This document shows positions 33,140-43,092 of a stretch of 64,000 nucleotides of DNA, one piece after another. The DNA is from Sphaerolaimus hirsutus (lineage: Eukaryota; Nematoda; Chromadorea; Monhysterida; Sphaerolaimidae): NCBI GenBank assembly GCA_964036195.1, contig OZ038453.1:1302001-1366000 (forward strand), given 5' to 3'. The notes beneath the pieces were generated by a model that was not told the origin of the DNA, searched no databases, and saw only the letters and a program-made list of their open reading frames with translations. How positions within the stretch are numbered: the first letter of the stretch is position 1; the number at the start of each line of letters is the position of its first letter. The translations under genes were made by a program, and so were the position numbers.

Positions 33140-34399
33140 CACAAGCTGTGAACGGTTATTCTGTGACGACAACAGTCAGGAGTAAAACATTCCGACCCAA
33201 CCAACAAACACGGATAATGAGGCTTTTTTGTTGGCACATGCAAAATTTTTGAAAAAATTGTGCGTTGTTGTGACAAAATGTCCGTTGCCGACAGAAAAAA
33301 TTTGTTGGCACAGCTCAGTGTGAACGCCACTTAAACGTATTTACGGCGTACTTGCATACGCGTATTTTTCGTGTAAACGTATGTACCTTTTAACAACTCT
33401 GCACCAGTCATGGCCACCAGGTTTTGTAAAAACTCAAGTTTTTTTGATAAAAACACAAGTTTTTTATATAATAAACTCAAGTTTTTTTTTGCAAAAAGTT
33501 GCTTTCTAGAGCATTTTATTGTGGAAACAGTGGTTTTCTTATCAAATATTGGTATATTTTTTCATGTATTGGAAAAAATTTTTCATTAGTTCACTGGTGG
33601 TAGTTACAAATGGGTGACCAAGAGACACCTTTTACAGTTTGGGAGGTGAGGAACCCTACAGCTTCACAGTGAGCTAGCAGATGCTGGTGGACATTCCTCA
33701 ACACTTCGATCACAGTCCTTATCATTGTCAAAACCACCCGGAGATGCGTACACAATCTTTTATTTTTTTTGGATACTTATTTCATCATTGAACTTGGCCA
33801 CTTAATGAATATATTTACACACTATACATACAAATGCATATACCCACATTCTTTAGGTAAAATCATGTGCCTCCAAGTACTTGGATAAAAAACTCAAAAA
33901 CATTTTTGTATTTTCTGTGTTTCTGTGTTTCCGTGTTCTCCAAAAAAGAACTCATTTGAGTCTCCGTGTTGTTCAAAATTGTTGAGTTTCTGTGTTTCTG
34001 TGTTAAACTCAATGAGTCTCCATATTTAATATGTGTGTTTTTGCCATCGTTGATCATGGCACTTGTACAGTGCACCAGGCTCAGCAGAGCTAAATATATC
34101 ACACACCAAAAAGTGGCATGTGTTATTTTGCTCTGGGTTCATTTCAAATTTCAAATTCAAATACTCTGTCAGTCATCATAAATGACAGTTTGCCTTGAAA
34201 ACATTGGCCCCCCATGCTAGAGGTAGGACAAAATACCTAAGTCCTAAATACACTGAATAAATAAGTTGCAAAAGCATATTAAAGCTCACCCAAAGTACAC
34301 TTTTACATGGTACGCTTCTGCGTTAACGCATTTCCACTACAGCTAGCCTTTTTCCAACATAATAGTAATTTGTGAATTCTGCCTTTAAAAAAATACCTA
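33140..34399. other. Unassigned AT-rich interval
   Basis: Includes a CAGAGTTG-family right end at about 33388-33402 (CCTTTTAACAACTCTG) and simple ACTCAAGTTTTTT and TTTCTGTGTTTCTGTG repeats (33430-34030). No gene is supported. Confidence 0.45.
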
Positions 34400-34640
34400 T
34401 ATTTTATAGCTGTTCTCAATGATCTTCACATATTTCACACTGCTGTTGCAATTCAACATTTGAGATGTCCAGTGGGATGGAATTATGAGCTCCTTGATCA
34501 TGTAAATATTTACATGTGTGAAAACAATCATTTGTATTCGTATTTTGTTTGTGTTGTATCATTTTAGTGTGGGGAATCTGAACTTTTCCTTTTAAAAACA
34601 GCTTTTTATCAACTATACTCAATTTTTCACATTGTTGTTA
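34400..34640. repeat. Dispersed repeat, isolated copy
   Basis: Matches 18725-18960 and 45780-45990 (TATAGCTGTTCTCAATGATC and CAGTGGGATGGAATTATGAG). It lies outside the duplicated blocks. A weak 68-codon minus frame is partly shared by the other copies, but it is not preserved to a common end. Confidence 0.7.
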
Positions 34641-35062
34641 GATAATTCTCAAAATTATCTGGAATTGTAAATAAATCTGTTTAATAGATTGTCTTTTTTT
34701 GCATTGATGTCAATGCAGTAACAAGTTACTTATATTTACTCAAGTGACCAATAAGCCATTACTATGCATTTTGGATTGTTTGATACAATACAAATTATTT
34801 TGTCTGAAATTTCAATTCCATTGATCCCATTAATTTCATAGTTATCCACTTAATCTATGAAAATAAATTTTAACTACTCTACTTGACTTTGGTTGAGTGA
34901 CCTATTTATGTTGCTTTTTAAACTTCACAGTACCAAGCATAAAATGGTTACCACTGCCGAGGATCGAGTTCCCCAGTGGTAATTATGCATAAATAGTATT
35001 GTAAATTCAGTGAACTTTATGGAATACAACAGTCTACCTAAATGATGTTCGTACCAGTGCCA
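34641..35062. other. Unassigned interval
   Basis: AT-rich, nothing supportable seen. Confidence 0.4.
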
Positions 35063-35235
35063 GACCAGAGTTGTTAAAATACCGGTATTTTTGGAAAGCG
35101 TAAGCGTAAGCGTAAATACGCTTTCCAAATTTTCAGTATGGATTAGGGTGTCAAAAGATTTTTTTTACAGAAAACGGAAACGGAAAAATATTTTCAGCGG
35201 CCAGAAAACGGAACGGAAAACGGAAATGTGGCCAT
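35063..35235. mobile_element. Fragments of CAGAGTTG- and TAGGGTGTCA-type elements
   Basis: 35063-35146 is a left end of the CAGAGTTG family (CCAGAGTTGTTAAAATACCG, with GCGTAAGCGTAAGCGTAAAT repeats). From 35147, TAGGGTGTCAAAAG begins a TAGGGTGTCA-type element with GAAAACGGAAACGG repeats that lacks its right end. The PLE sequence that follows may have truncated it. Confidence 0.6.
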
Positions 35236-35331
35236 TTTTTATAAATATATCTACTTGATAGACAGCTACAGCCCTTACCTGTCCCAAAATATGCATTACT
35301 TGCCAAATGGTATACTCCCCATTTTTTATAG

Positions 35332-35535
35332 GGAGGGGGAAAAAACGGCGGCCTGAATCACGTGCTTCTGGTCCGTCTGACGGCCGATATCGATTTGAAA
35401 ATGATTTTTTCCAAAAAGGGGCAGCCGGCGTTCAAATCTTACAAAATGGGCAGCGACAAGCCCGTTTCCATCAACCGCCAATTTTCGGCAGACGATAGAT
35501 GGGATCAGGTCTTTTCAAATTTTGGGAATATTTGA
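35332..35535 (+). CDS. Candidate ORF1 exon of plus-strand PLE (a)
   Basis: A plus frame of 67 codons after a TAG at 35329: GGGKNGGLNHVLLVRLTADI onward to SINRQFSADDRWDQV. It is followed by CAG|GTCTTT, a weak donor. The protein-like composition and raised GC set it apart from its surroundings. It has no initiator near its start, so it would be an internal exon. No domain is recognised. I assign it to the PLE by position and by analogy with the other PLE. Confidence 0.4.
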   Translation, partial: GGGKNGGLNHVLLVRLTADIDLKMIFSKKGQPAFKSYKMGSDKPVSINRQFSADDRWDQVFSNFGNI

Positions 35536-35756
35536 GCGTCCTCATGATCTGGATGGATACTACTGACATTATAATTTACTTTGAAATAAAATTATTTATA
35601 CACTATATAAAAATTTAATTATATTGGATATATTTATACAGTTTCGGCACTTCAATTAAATCACCTATCCCAAGCTGTAACAAAAACCTTTCAACCTAAA
35701 ACTGCTCCAAACCCAGCTCTGTATTTATACAATAAATATATTTAACACCCCTGTGT

Positions 35757-36017
35757 ATGCCTCAGATTCGATGCCGCGAGGTGGCGCTCGCGCTGTGCAG
35801 GAAAAAGGGCTGGGACATGCGCAACGCGATCAAACTCATGGGTAACCGTTTCAAGGCTAATGGGCAGGTGAAATTGTACAGTGACTGGATTAAGGACGAA
35901 AATTTGATAATTGACCCGGCGAAAATGGGTACTGGGTGGACCCCTCCCCCAGGGACCATTTTAGCCCATTCCAGTGATAGCCTTACCACCCCGGGTCCGA
36001 GTACAAGTGCCAATTAA
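35757..36017 (+). CDS. Candidate ORF1 exon of plus-strand PLE (b)
   Basis: A plus frame of 86 codons with its own ATG and stop. It is basic and hydrophilic in its first half (REVALALCRKKGWDMRNAIK) and ends in a Pro/Ser/Thr tail. An acceptor-like CCTCAG near 35764 could make it the last ORF1 exon. It precedes ORF2 by 887 bp. No domain is recognised. Confidence 0.45.
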   Translation: MPQIRCREVALALCRKKGWDMRNAIKLMGNRFKANGQVKLYSDWIKDENLIIDPAKMGTGWTPPPGTILAHSSDSLTTPGPSTSAN

Positions 36018-36789
36018 CAAGGTACATTAAACACTAAATTACTTCTAGCATTTCGAAAAATTATAGCCTGTTCAAATCTAGAAATAATCCTTTAAATTTG
36101 CTTTATACATTAAATTGTCAATTGGCACTGCGTCTTGACATTTACGTACCTTTCGGTCACATGAAAAACTTGTGTTTCCTTACTGAAATTTTGGTGATGG
36201 TGATAACATATGATACTTTCATTTGTTATACTCCGCGTACATGATACTCTGCCCTCGCACTCATTTATGTCTCATGTTGGAAATGTGCCAATGATAAAAC
36301 ATGCCTTTTTGTTTACTCTGAAAAATGCCTTTTTTTAAAATTGTCGGCACATTCCCAGCGTGAACCAGGCGTACAGGGTGGTAAGTGTGTGGAGTATACG
36401 TGGTATTTATCTAATAATTTTACTACCTTTTTATCTAATGTTGAATTTCTACATATTTCGGCATCTCGATACGTTCTCGGGTGAAATTTGTCTATTTTTA
36501 AGGCAGTTACAAAAAATTTTTTAACTATTCAGAATTAGAATTTGAAATTTAGTCGGTGAACTATATTTACATGCACGAAGTTAGTTTAATAAATTTGATG
36601 AGTGGTACATAGTTATAGCTGAGTCAACTGGACTGGAATATGATTAAGCAACAACGCTCTGCGGGGCGTCCCGTTTTCATGCAATTAAATATGATTCGAT
36701 TTTCAACTTTTTCTTTCAGTCCAACTTTCTCCAGTTACAGTGTCTTATGCATTTTTATTTTTGGCATGAACAAGCGATAATAGGGGTGA
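36018..36789. other. Spacer between PLE ORF1 and ORF2
   Basis: AT-rich and without coding signature. It corresponds in position and length to 28236-29190 of the other PLE. Confidence 0.5.
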
Positions 36790-36903
36790 ATGGGATCGGC
36801 TTCTAAGGGTTCCCCGGGGCCAGTCGGGGACCCTGGCATGCCCATTTCACTTCTCATATTGGTGGGAGCCCTATTTAGGGTCACCGGCCCGCCATAAAAA
36901 GCC

Positions 36904-39774
36904 ATGCGGCTCGAAAGTACTGGCACTTCTTACCCTGCCCCTGGTTTAGGCCAGCCAGGTGGCAGCTTCCGGCCTGCTTCTAACCTTCCACTCGCTTCAA
37001 CCTACCACTTTGCGACAAGGAAATGCACTGTTGTCAATGATGGCTCAGCCGTCAGTGTTATTCCAAGTCAAAATTCCAGTCGTAAACTCACCACTACGCC
37101 CTGCGGTAACTGCTCGTTTTGCCAGTTCATAAACACCGATGAATTTTGCAGTAAGACAAGTGCTGGTTTTCAATACTGCTTGGAACAGAACGAGACAGTT
37201 TCGTGTGACACCAAAAATGTTGTTTACCTGATTTCGTGTGACAATTGTGGTATTCATTATGTTGGAGAGACTAGTAGAAAATTCAAACTTCGCATTGGCG
37301 AACATTTGAGAAGTTTCGTGAAGGGTACACTACAAACAGAACTTGTAAAACATTTTTATCAGAACGGACACAATCCAGTCTTTAAAATTCTAGGAGTTTA
37401 TGAACAGTGTAATTTACTTGAAATGGAAAAGGAATGGATTTTGATATTGAACAGTGCTTTTCCTTTTGGCCTCAATACAAAAATTCCTGGCTATGGAACA
37501 ATTAAAAGGAACAACATCCCTAAATTTGCCAATAGCCCATATTTCTGCAGACCTGTACCAAGGGATCACAGTAATCGAATAAGGAATAATAAGAAGAAAA
37601 GGAAGCGAATGTCCATTGATGAGATCTGTGAAAAATTGCTTAACATGCCACTAGTAGATAATGATTTTTCTAGCATTTTGAACTTTTTAAGACAATGTAA
37701 ATTACAAGAATTTAAAGAAATGCAGAGGAGAATTTGCCTACTGCACAGAAGACTTTGTGATGGTTCTACAGAATTGGCTATGGCTGTGCTGGGATTTTTG
37801 ACAAGTAAAGGGGATATGCTCAAACAGCAACCAGTAGACATAAGAAAGAAACATTACTTCACTTGTAAATTTCCTGGTGCCTTAATGGACTGCATTAGGC
37901 CAGCAAAATTTATAAATAGCAAAATATTTTGTGATAGAATATATGAGGACTGGCTGAAACACAACAAATTTATAATCTGCTTCACATATGATCGTCCTCT
38001 CTCACATGAACTGTGCAACCACAATAAACTATTCAAAAACATTTCACAAGCAAATTTGGAAAAAATTGTAAATGAAGACTGTACCTGTGCCACATCACCT
38101 TTCTCTGATAAATATCATAAGCACATTATTACTGGGAATCTTAAAGTACTGCAAGATAAGTATATAGAAAATGCATTACGTTTGGGAGCAAAATATAGAT
38201 ACACTTCAGACAATAGTATTGATGGTTGCACCCGCAACATAGAAGAACTTATCCAAAAAATTTGTGTTAAAGTTAACATGACAATGTCAAATGAAATTAA
38301 AAGAGATTTATGTAACTTCATTAAAAAACGAACCAAAAATTGGGTTGATACTCTCCCGGATCAACTTGACATGTCATATATTCGTTCAACTTGCCATAAA
38401 TTACATGAGAAATTTATGATTGCACCAGCCGATAAGGCTACAAGTAATTTAATTGTGGTTTGTCGCAAATTCGCTGCTCAAGCCATGTGCAATGAACTGG
38501 GGATTACCTGGTGCAATGGTATTATGCAATGCAGAGGTAATGCAACCTATGCCCCAGTAGTGGGAACTGAAACAGAAATAATTGACAAACACAACAAAAT
38601 TTTGGAAAATTTGAACATCAAAAGTAGCAGCTGTAAACCTATGTTACCTAGACTTTTCCCAATTCCTAAAATGCACAAAAATCCACCTAAATTTCGTTTT
38701 ATTAGTGGAGGGAGTTCAGCACCAATAAAGCCTGCGGCTACAGTGCTACATAGAATCCTAAGACACTTTAAAGCACATATACAAAACTACAGCTATTCCA
38801 TGTCTGATGGCACTGACACAGGCTGTATTGCATATTGGCCCTGTGAATCTTCACTTGAAGTAGAAAATTTTATAAATAAAATTAGTAAATATGACATTAA
38901 AGTTAGCTGCTATAGTGGAGACTTTTCTACACTGTATCCAAATATGTGCCACACTGAAATTTTAAGATGTATCAACAAATTAACGGAAAAATGTTTTTTC
39001 AATTCGCATAAAAGATATCTCATAATTGGCTACCGTAATCTGTGGTACAGTGACACCAGACACAAACGCCTTCTCTCAATTGACAAAGAAGGAGTGATAA
39101 ACTTGCTAAAAATAGTCCTTTCGGAATCCTACATAAATTTTGCTGGGCAATTATTTCGTCAAAGTTCAGGGTTACCGATGGGATGTGCTTCTGCTCCTAG
39201 TATTGCTTGTGCTAGCCTAATGTGGAGAGAATTTGAATGGGTTACTAAACATAGAGTTCAACAGAATAAAATGTTGAGATGCTTCCGCTACATAGATGAT
39301 CTGTTAATATGTTTTAAAAGTAACTGTGGCATAAATGCAGAAAATATAGTTAAAGAAATTTACCCATCGAACTTACCACTTAATAGAACAGATATAAATG
39401 GGTGTTCAACTGATTTTTTAGACATGTCTCTAGATTTTGAGAATTTCAGCTGGAAGGTCTATGACAAAAGACTAGACTTCAATTTTAAATGTATAGCTGC
39501 CACCAATTTCAGAAGCGCTCAAGCACTTAGTGTTAAAAAAGGAGCATTTTTTGGACACTGGCTTCGAGCGATGAGACTCAGCTCAACCTGGGATAACTTT
39601 GTTAGCAGCATCAAGCCTATCATAGAAAGTCATCTATTCAATGAATATACACCTGAAATACTATATGAGGTGGCGATTAAATGTATTAGTAAATATAGAG
39701 ACTTATTATGGAAGTTTGAACTAGGTATAGACACATACACATTGCATAAAATTAGAAATTTATTTATCCATTAA
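36904..39774 (+). CDS. PLE ORF2: GIY-YIG endonuclease + reverse transcriptase, intact
   Basis: 956 codons without interruption. A Cys knuckle (C67, C70, C73) precedes the GIY-YIG core VVYLISCDNCGIHYVGET at residues 107-123, with R130/H134 in the next helix and a Glu-rich helix LEMEKEWILILN near 172-183. A basic linker (RNNKKKRKRM) follows. RT motifs: APADKATSNLIVVCRK, IPKMHKNPPKFRFIS (about 586-600), motif A SGDFSTLYPN with D673, motif B GLPMGCASAPS, motif C YIDD at 796-799, and a DFLDMSLDF motif after it. The start is set by an upstream in-frame TAA (36895-36897); beyond that stop another 35 codons are open (MGSASKGSPGPV). All catalytic residues are present, so this copy may be active. Domain order marks it as Naiad-type. 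Confidence 0.92.
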   Translation: MRLESTGTSYPAPGLGQPGGSFRPASNLPLASTYHFATRKCTVVNDGSAVSVIPSQNSSRKLTTTPCGNCSFCQFINTDEFCSKTSAGFQYCLEQNETVSCDTKNVVYLISCDNCGIHYVGETSRKFKLRIGEHLRSFVKGTLQTELVKHFYQNGHNPVFKILGVYEQCNLLEMEKEWILILNSAFPFGLNTKIPGYGTIKRNNIPKFANSPYFCRPVPRDHSNRIRNNKKKRKRMSIDEICEKLLNMPLVDNDFSSILNFLRQCKLQEFKEMQRRICLLHRRLCDGSTELAMAVLGFLTSKGDMLKQQPVDIRKKHYFTCKFPGALMDCIRPAKFINSKIFCDRIYEDWLKHNKFIICFTYDRPLSHELCNHNKLFKNISQANLEKIVNEDCTCATSPFSDKYHKHIITGNLKVLQDKYIENALRLGAKYRYTSDNSIDGCTRNIEELIQKICVKVNMTMSNEIKRDLCNFIKKRTKNWVDTLPDQLDMSYIRSTCHKLHEKFMIAPADKATSNLIVVCRKFAAQAMCNELGITWCNGIMQCRGNATYAPVVGTETEIIDKHNKILENLNIKSSSCKPMLPRLFPIPKMHKNPPKFRFISGGSSAPIKPAATVLHRILRHFKAHIQNYSYSMSDGTDTGCIAYWPCESSLEVENFINKISKYDIKVSCYSGDFSTLYPNMCHTEILRCINKLTEKCFFNSHKRYLIIGYRNLWYSDTRHKRLLSIDKEGVINLLKIVLSESYINFAGQLFRQSSGLPMGCASAPSIACASLMWREFEWVTKHRVQQNKMLRCFRYIDDLLICFKSNCGINAENIVKEIYPSNLPLNRTDINGCSTDFLDMSLDFENFSWKVYDKRLDFNFKCIAATNFRSAQALSVKKGAFFGHWLRAMRLSSTWDNFVSSIKPIIESHLFNEYTPEILYEVAIKCISKYRDLLWKFELGIDTYTLHKIRNLFIH

Positions 39775-39914
39775 TATCGATGTTTGGTAAACCGTATCCA
39801 AATATTAACCATCAAAATAACCCTGATCCTCAAGTTGCATTAATGGCGGTAAATTCGAAATTTCGGCGCGCATGTTATAACTGCCGCTTCCAGAACTTTC
39901 CGCTCACTCTAATT

Positions 39915-40013
39915 ATGCCCAAAGCTGGCAGTAAACGACCACAAAATTTTTCACCAGTAGGTAACAACACCACAATGTCCGACGAAACTTCAACGCCGAC
40001 CGCCGCTGCACCA
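39915..40013 (+). CDS. PLE ORF1 exon 1 in terminal region
   Basis: The ATG opens exactly 33 codons (MPKAGSKRPQNFSPVGN...) before a strong donor CCA|GTAAGT, phase 0. A short, polar, basic first exon with a phase-0 donor is just what the other PLE has at 24488-24622. It lies downstream of ORF2, as expected if the terminal region is shared by tandem units. The overlapping 84-codon frame from 39780 includes it but has a weaker start. Confidence 0.6.
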
Positions 40014-40083
40014 GTAAGTTTAGGTTTTCAATAAGAATGTAGGTTTGGTAGGGTAAGTAAGGTATAAGGATTGGTGGTCAGTA

Positions 40084-40151
40084 CTGATGAGACCCTGCCA
40101 CCACTCACTAAAAAATCCCCTGTCTGCTGAAAAGGGTCGAAACAGGGTGTA
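40084..40151 (+). ncRNA. Hammerhead ribozyme motif
   Basis: Core CTGATGA at 40084-40090. Stem II is GACCCT (40091-40096) with AGGGTC (40133-40138), a perfect 6 bp around a 36-nt loop, followed by GAAA at 40139-40142. A tight stem III follows (ACA, loop GGG, TGT) and then A at 40151, giving a GUA cleavage triplet. Order (stem I open, small stem III) fits the type I hammerheads known from PLE terminal regions. Stem I pairing is weak in my reading. It lies in the predicted first intron of ORF1. Confidence 0.75.
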
Positions 40152-40250
40152 GGCTTGGAGGTGCTGAGGGAGTGCACCATGTGACTTTTCCAAGCCTTTT
40201 TGAATTTTGTTTATGTCTTTATTCTTTTTTTCTTCAAAAACATCCAATTG

Positions 40251-40639
40251 GATACAGTCTAAAAATATGATACTAGGTAGCTAGTGGCCAAAACAAGAAA
40301 AGTCCCAACTATTCTGAAACACAAAGAAACTGAGTGAATTTAGTTACTGCACTAAGAGTATATGCACATACAAGCTTGAGGGCTGGTCATTCGGGGCACA
40401 TGTAGCCAACATACAACAGTACCCACCAATGGTATCCAAACATTGTGCACATTCAACATTTTGAAATTTTGGCAATGTTCATCCTGCAGCACACAGTCCC
40501 AACTGTTATGCACGCTAGTGTATAATTGGGTGCCATACCTAGACTTCAGCTACTTCAGTGCTAACTTATCAATATTTGTACCTAATAAATACCCGAGTAC
40601 TTGTCTGTACTCGAGTACACACTTCAGGTGAACATATTT
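40251..40639. other. Unassigned interval
   Basis: AT-rich, with no supportable gene or element boundary. Confidence 0.4.
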
Positions 40640-40912
40640 CGATTAATACATGCATTCGTGAAGTGTCTTCACGGATGGTGCAAGCAGTTTGACGTGCAAT
40701 AACATATAATGCAATTCTGTGGTGAAGGCACTTCACAAAATAAGAAATGCTGCCCTGAAATGGGCGGCGTTTGTGAAGTGCCTTCACAAACAGCGTTCGT
40801 GAAGCGCTCATGAAGTGCATTCCAACGGTGATCAGGCTTGATCAGGGTCTGAAGTGTGATCACGTAAGGCACTTCCAACTGCTTCAGTGCACTTCACGAG
40901 CATTTTATTTAC
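40640..40912. mobile_element. CTTCAC/GTGAAG-rich element, third copy (diverged)
   Basis: Interior of GTGAAGTG / CACTTCAC units in both orientations and a TTTATTTACTGTG right end. The left end is less clear. Related to 12550-12928 and 32674-32903. Confidence 0.55.
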
Positions 40913-41249
40913 TGTGATTTTGCTACCTAGTGAGCTACATAAAGAACCTAACTGCATGGTTAAATACCCATAGAGATGACCCTACTGATGAGCTGCACTC
41001 ACCAATGCATCAGAGTTGTTAGAATTACTGAACTTTTTTAAAAGTATAGTTAAACGTAAAGTATTCATTTTTTACTCACCACAAAGTATCGAAAACGTAA
41101 AATACTTATTTTTTACTCGTACGCACGCGTAAATGTGAGTACAAAATTTTTTCCCATTAAAATGCAAAAGCGAGCACTTTTCTTCATAGAATATGTAGAA
41201 CTGGGTACGTTTTAGAAATACAACCCTCAAAATGGCCCTACGAATTAAA

Positions 41250-42058
41250 TAATCGACCCCCTGTCGAAAGCCCCCCCCCCAAATGGAATGTAAATGGAAC
41301 GTAAATATTAAAACCTTCAGTTTGTGTTCTGTGAAATGCAGAACACATGTTTAAACAATGACCAAGTCACGTTAGAACAGAGTATATACCATCTATATTT
41401 ATATACATACCGTATTACCTCGAAATACCCCCAGGGTGTTTATTATTTCGCCAGCAAAATTTGGGGGGGACAATTCGAGGGGGGGGTTTATTCGAGGGGG
41501 GGGGGTCTATTATTTCGCCAGAAATTTTCGAAAATTCCCCATACACAGACGTAGAAAAATCGAACAATTACGTAGATGTATATGTGTTTATAGGCATATA
41601 TAACTGTATATACATCTAAACCCTTACCTAACGTCACTTAGCCATCACTTTTAATGTGTGTTCTGCATTGTACAAATCACAAACTAAGGTATTTGTCATG
41701 TACGTTCTCTTTACACTCACTTTTAGGGGGGGTATTTCGAGGGGGGGGGGTTTATTATTTCCTCAGCCGAATTTTAGGGGGGGGGGGTATTTCGAGGGGG
41801 GGGGGTTAATTCAAGGGGGGATAATTCGAGGTAATACGGTACATATATATGTAAGTCAATAATAATACTCTTATACATGAAGCTTGTTGTTGCATTTTTC
41901 TACCTCAGCGTATGTTACAAAGAACGAATTAGTGCTGAGAGTTCTGAAAAATTCTGACGAGATATAAAAACCCTTGAAATACCCACCCTTGTTTAACTCC
42001 CCTCAAAATTTTCACTATAAAACAATCACTCCCAGGGGCATTTCGAGGAAATATAGTA
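41250..42058. mobile_element. Poly-C element, copy D (interrupted by an inner copy)
   Basis: The left C-run zone (about 41260-41285) and core (GTAAATATTAAAACCTTCAG) resume at 41842 (ATATATATGTAAGTCAATAA) and end GGCATTTCGAGGAAATATAG at about 42058. The left terminus is degraded. It sits inside the hAT-like element. Confidence 0.6.
41408..41841. mobile_element. Poly-C element, inner copy C
   Basis: Termini TACCGTATTACCTCGAAATA and TTCGAGGTAATACGGTA. G-runs where copy D has C-runs show the opposite orientation. Inserted within copy D, so this family has transposed into itself. The frame at 41324-41554 is repeat sequence. Confidence 0.8.
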
Positions 42059-42576
42059 AATTGCAGCATAGTCACCTTATAAATATGTGCCAAATTGAAT
42101 TCAGAGAAATACATTTTCTTTACGCGTATGCCTCAAAAATGTACGCGTACATGTGAGTACGTTACTTTTTTTAAAAGTATATGTAAACGTATTTACCGCG
42201 TACTCGCGTACGCGTATTTTTCGAGTAAACGTACATACCTTTTAACAACTCTGCAATGCATGTGCCAAAGTTTGAACTGTGTGAAGGGCTTGTGAGAAAA
42301 ATGGATGCAAAGGTACTCGAAAACCGGTACTCGAAAACGGGTACCCAACCACACAAAATTGTGAGGATTACAAGTGAAGATGAACAAATTTTTATTGTGC
42401 CTACACACACTAGTTTTCACAGATTTTTAGAATGTTATTCCCATTTTTGCATTTGTTCAGTGCATTTATTTGCTTTTCATTTTAATCATATCAGATGACC
42501 AAAAACAAAAACTATTTGACATGTGCAGATAGTTAGCATGCCATCCATTTTTGTATTGCATTGCACTCAAACCATA

Positions 42577-42733
42577 GGCGGCGTAAGTGCTTGTGCGCTT
42601 GTGAATGTCACAAGCGGAATTTTCGGTGTCACAAGCAGAAATACCCAGTTTACCTAGTAAAAAGTGCACAAGGTCAAATTTTGGCCAATGTGATTGTGAA
42701 TGTCACAAGCACAAATTGGGACCTTGCGCCGCC
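42577..42733. mobile_element. 157-bp MITE, GGCGGCGTAAG ends
   Basis: Ends GGCGGCGTAAGTGCTTGTG and CCTTGCGCCGCC are inverted repeats flanked by TA at 42575-42576 and 42734-42735. Contains CTTGTGACATTCACAAGC-type palindromes. A sibling lies within 14845-15566. Confidence 0.8.
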
Positions 42734-43092
42734 TATGACTCATACTGAATTGAAATTGAACTGAACATTTTGCCAAATGTTCATTTTCAAATGATTCAAA
42801 GTTTTCAACATCAAAAATAATGTCATCACCACTGGAAACTTTCCACAACATGCTGTCACCATCCATGGCATGTCTAAGCATTTTTGGCCTGCAGCCAGAC
42901 CCAACTCCGTGGGCTGTGACACCAAAGAGATTGCTCTCTGGCCTGTGTTTGCTGCTTGTGTGCTTGGGTTAGTTTTTATGATTACAACAACTAAATTTGT
43001 GATTAATCTGATAGTGTCAAATAAGTGTTTTACAATGATTTAATGATTGATCATAAAATTGTCCTCAAATCGAATGGATATCATGACATGAT

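Larger units (their letters stand above)
35332..40250 (+). mobile_element. Penelope-like retroelement, permuted (Naiad-type), plus strand
   Basis: Contains ORF1 pieces, a spacer of about 0.9 kb, an intact ORF2 (36904-39774), and then the start of a terminal region with an ORF1-like exon 1 (39915-40013) and a hammerhead motif (40084-40151). The 5' pLTR copy is not visible, so the unit is 5'-truncated near 35330. The right boundary is approximate. Confidence 0.75.
41011..42253. mobile_element. hAT-like element, CAGAGTTG ends, perfect 8-bp duplication
   Basis: Ends CAGAGTTGTTAGAA and CCTTTTAACAACTCTG with CAATGCAT at 41003-41010 and 42254-42261. The paralogous block has the unfilled site with a single CAATGCAT at 13697-13704. 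The arms contain ACGCGTAAA-type repeats. It contains the poly-C nest described next. Confidence 0.95.
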
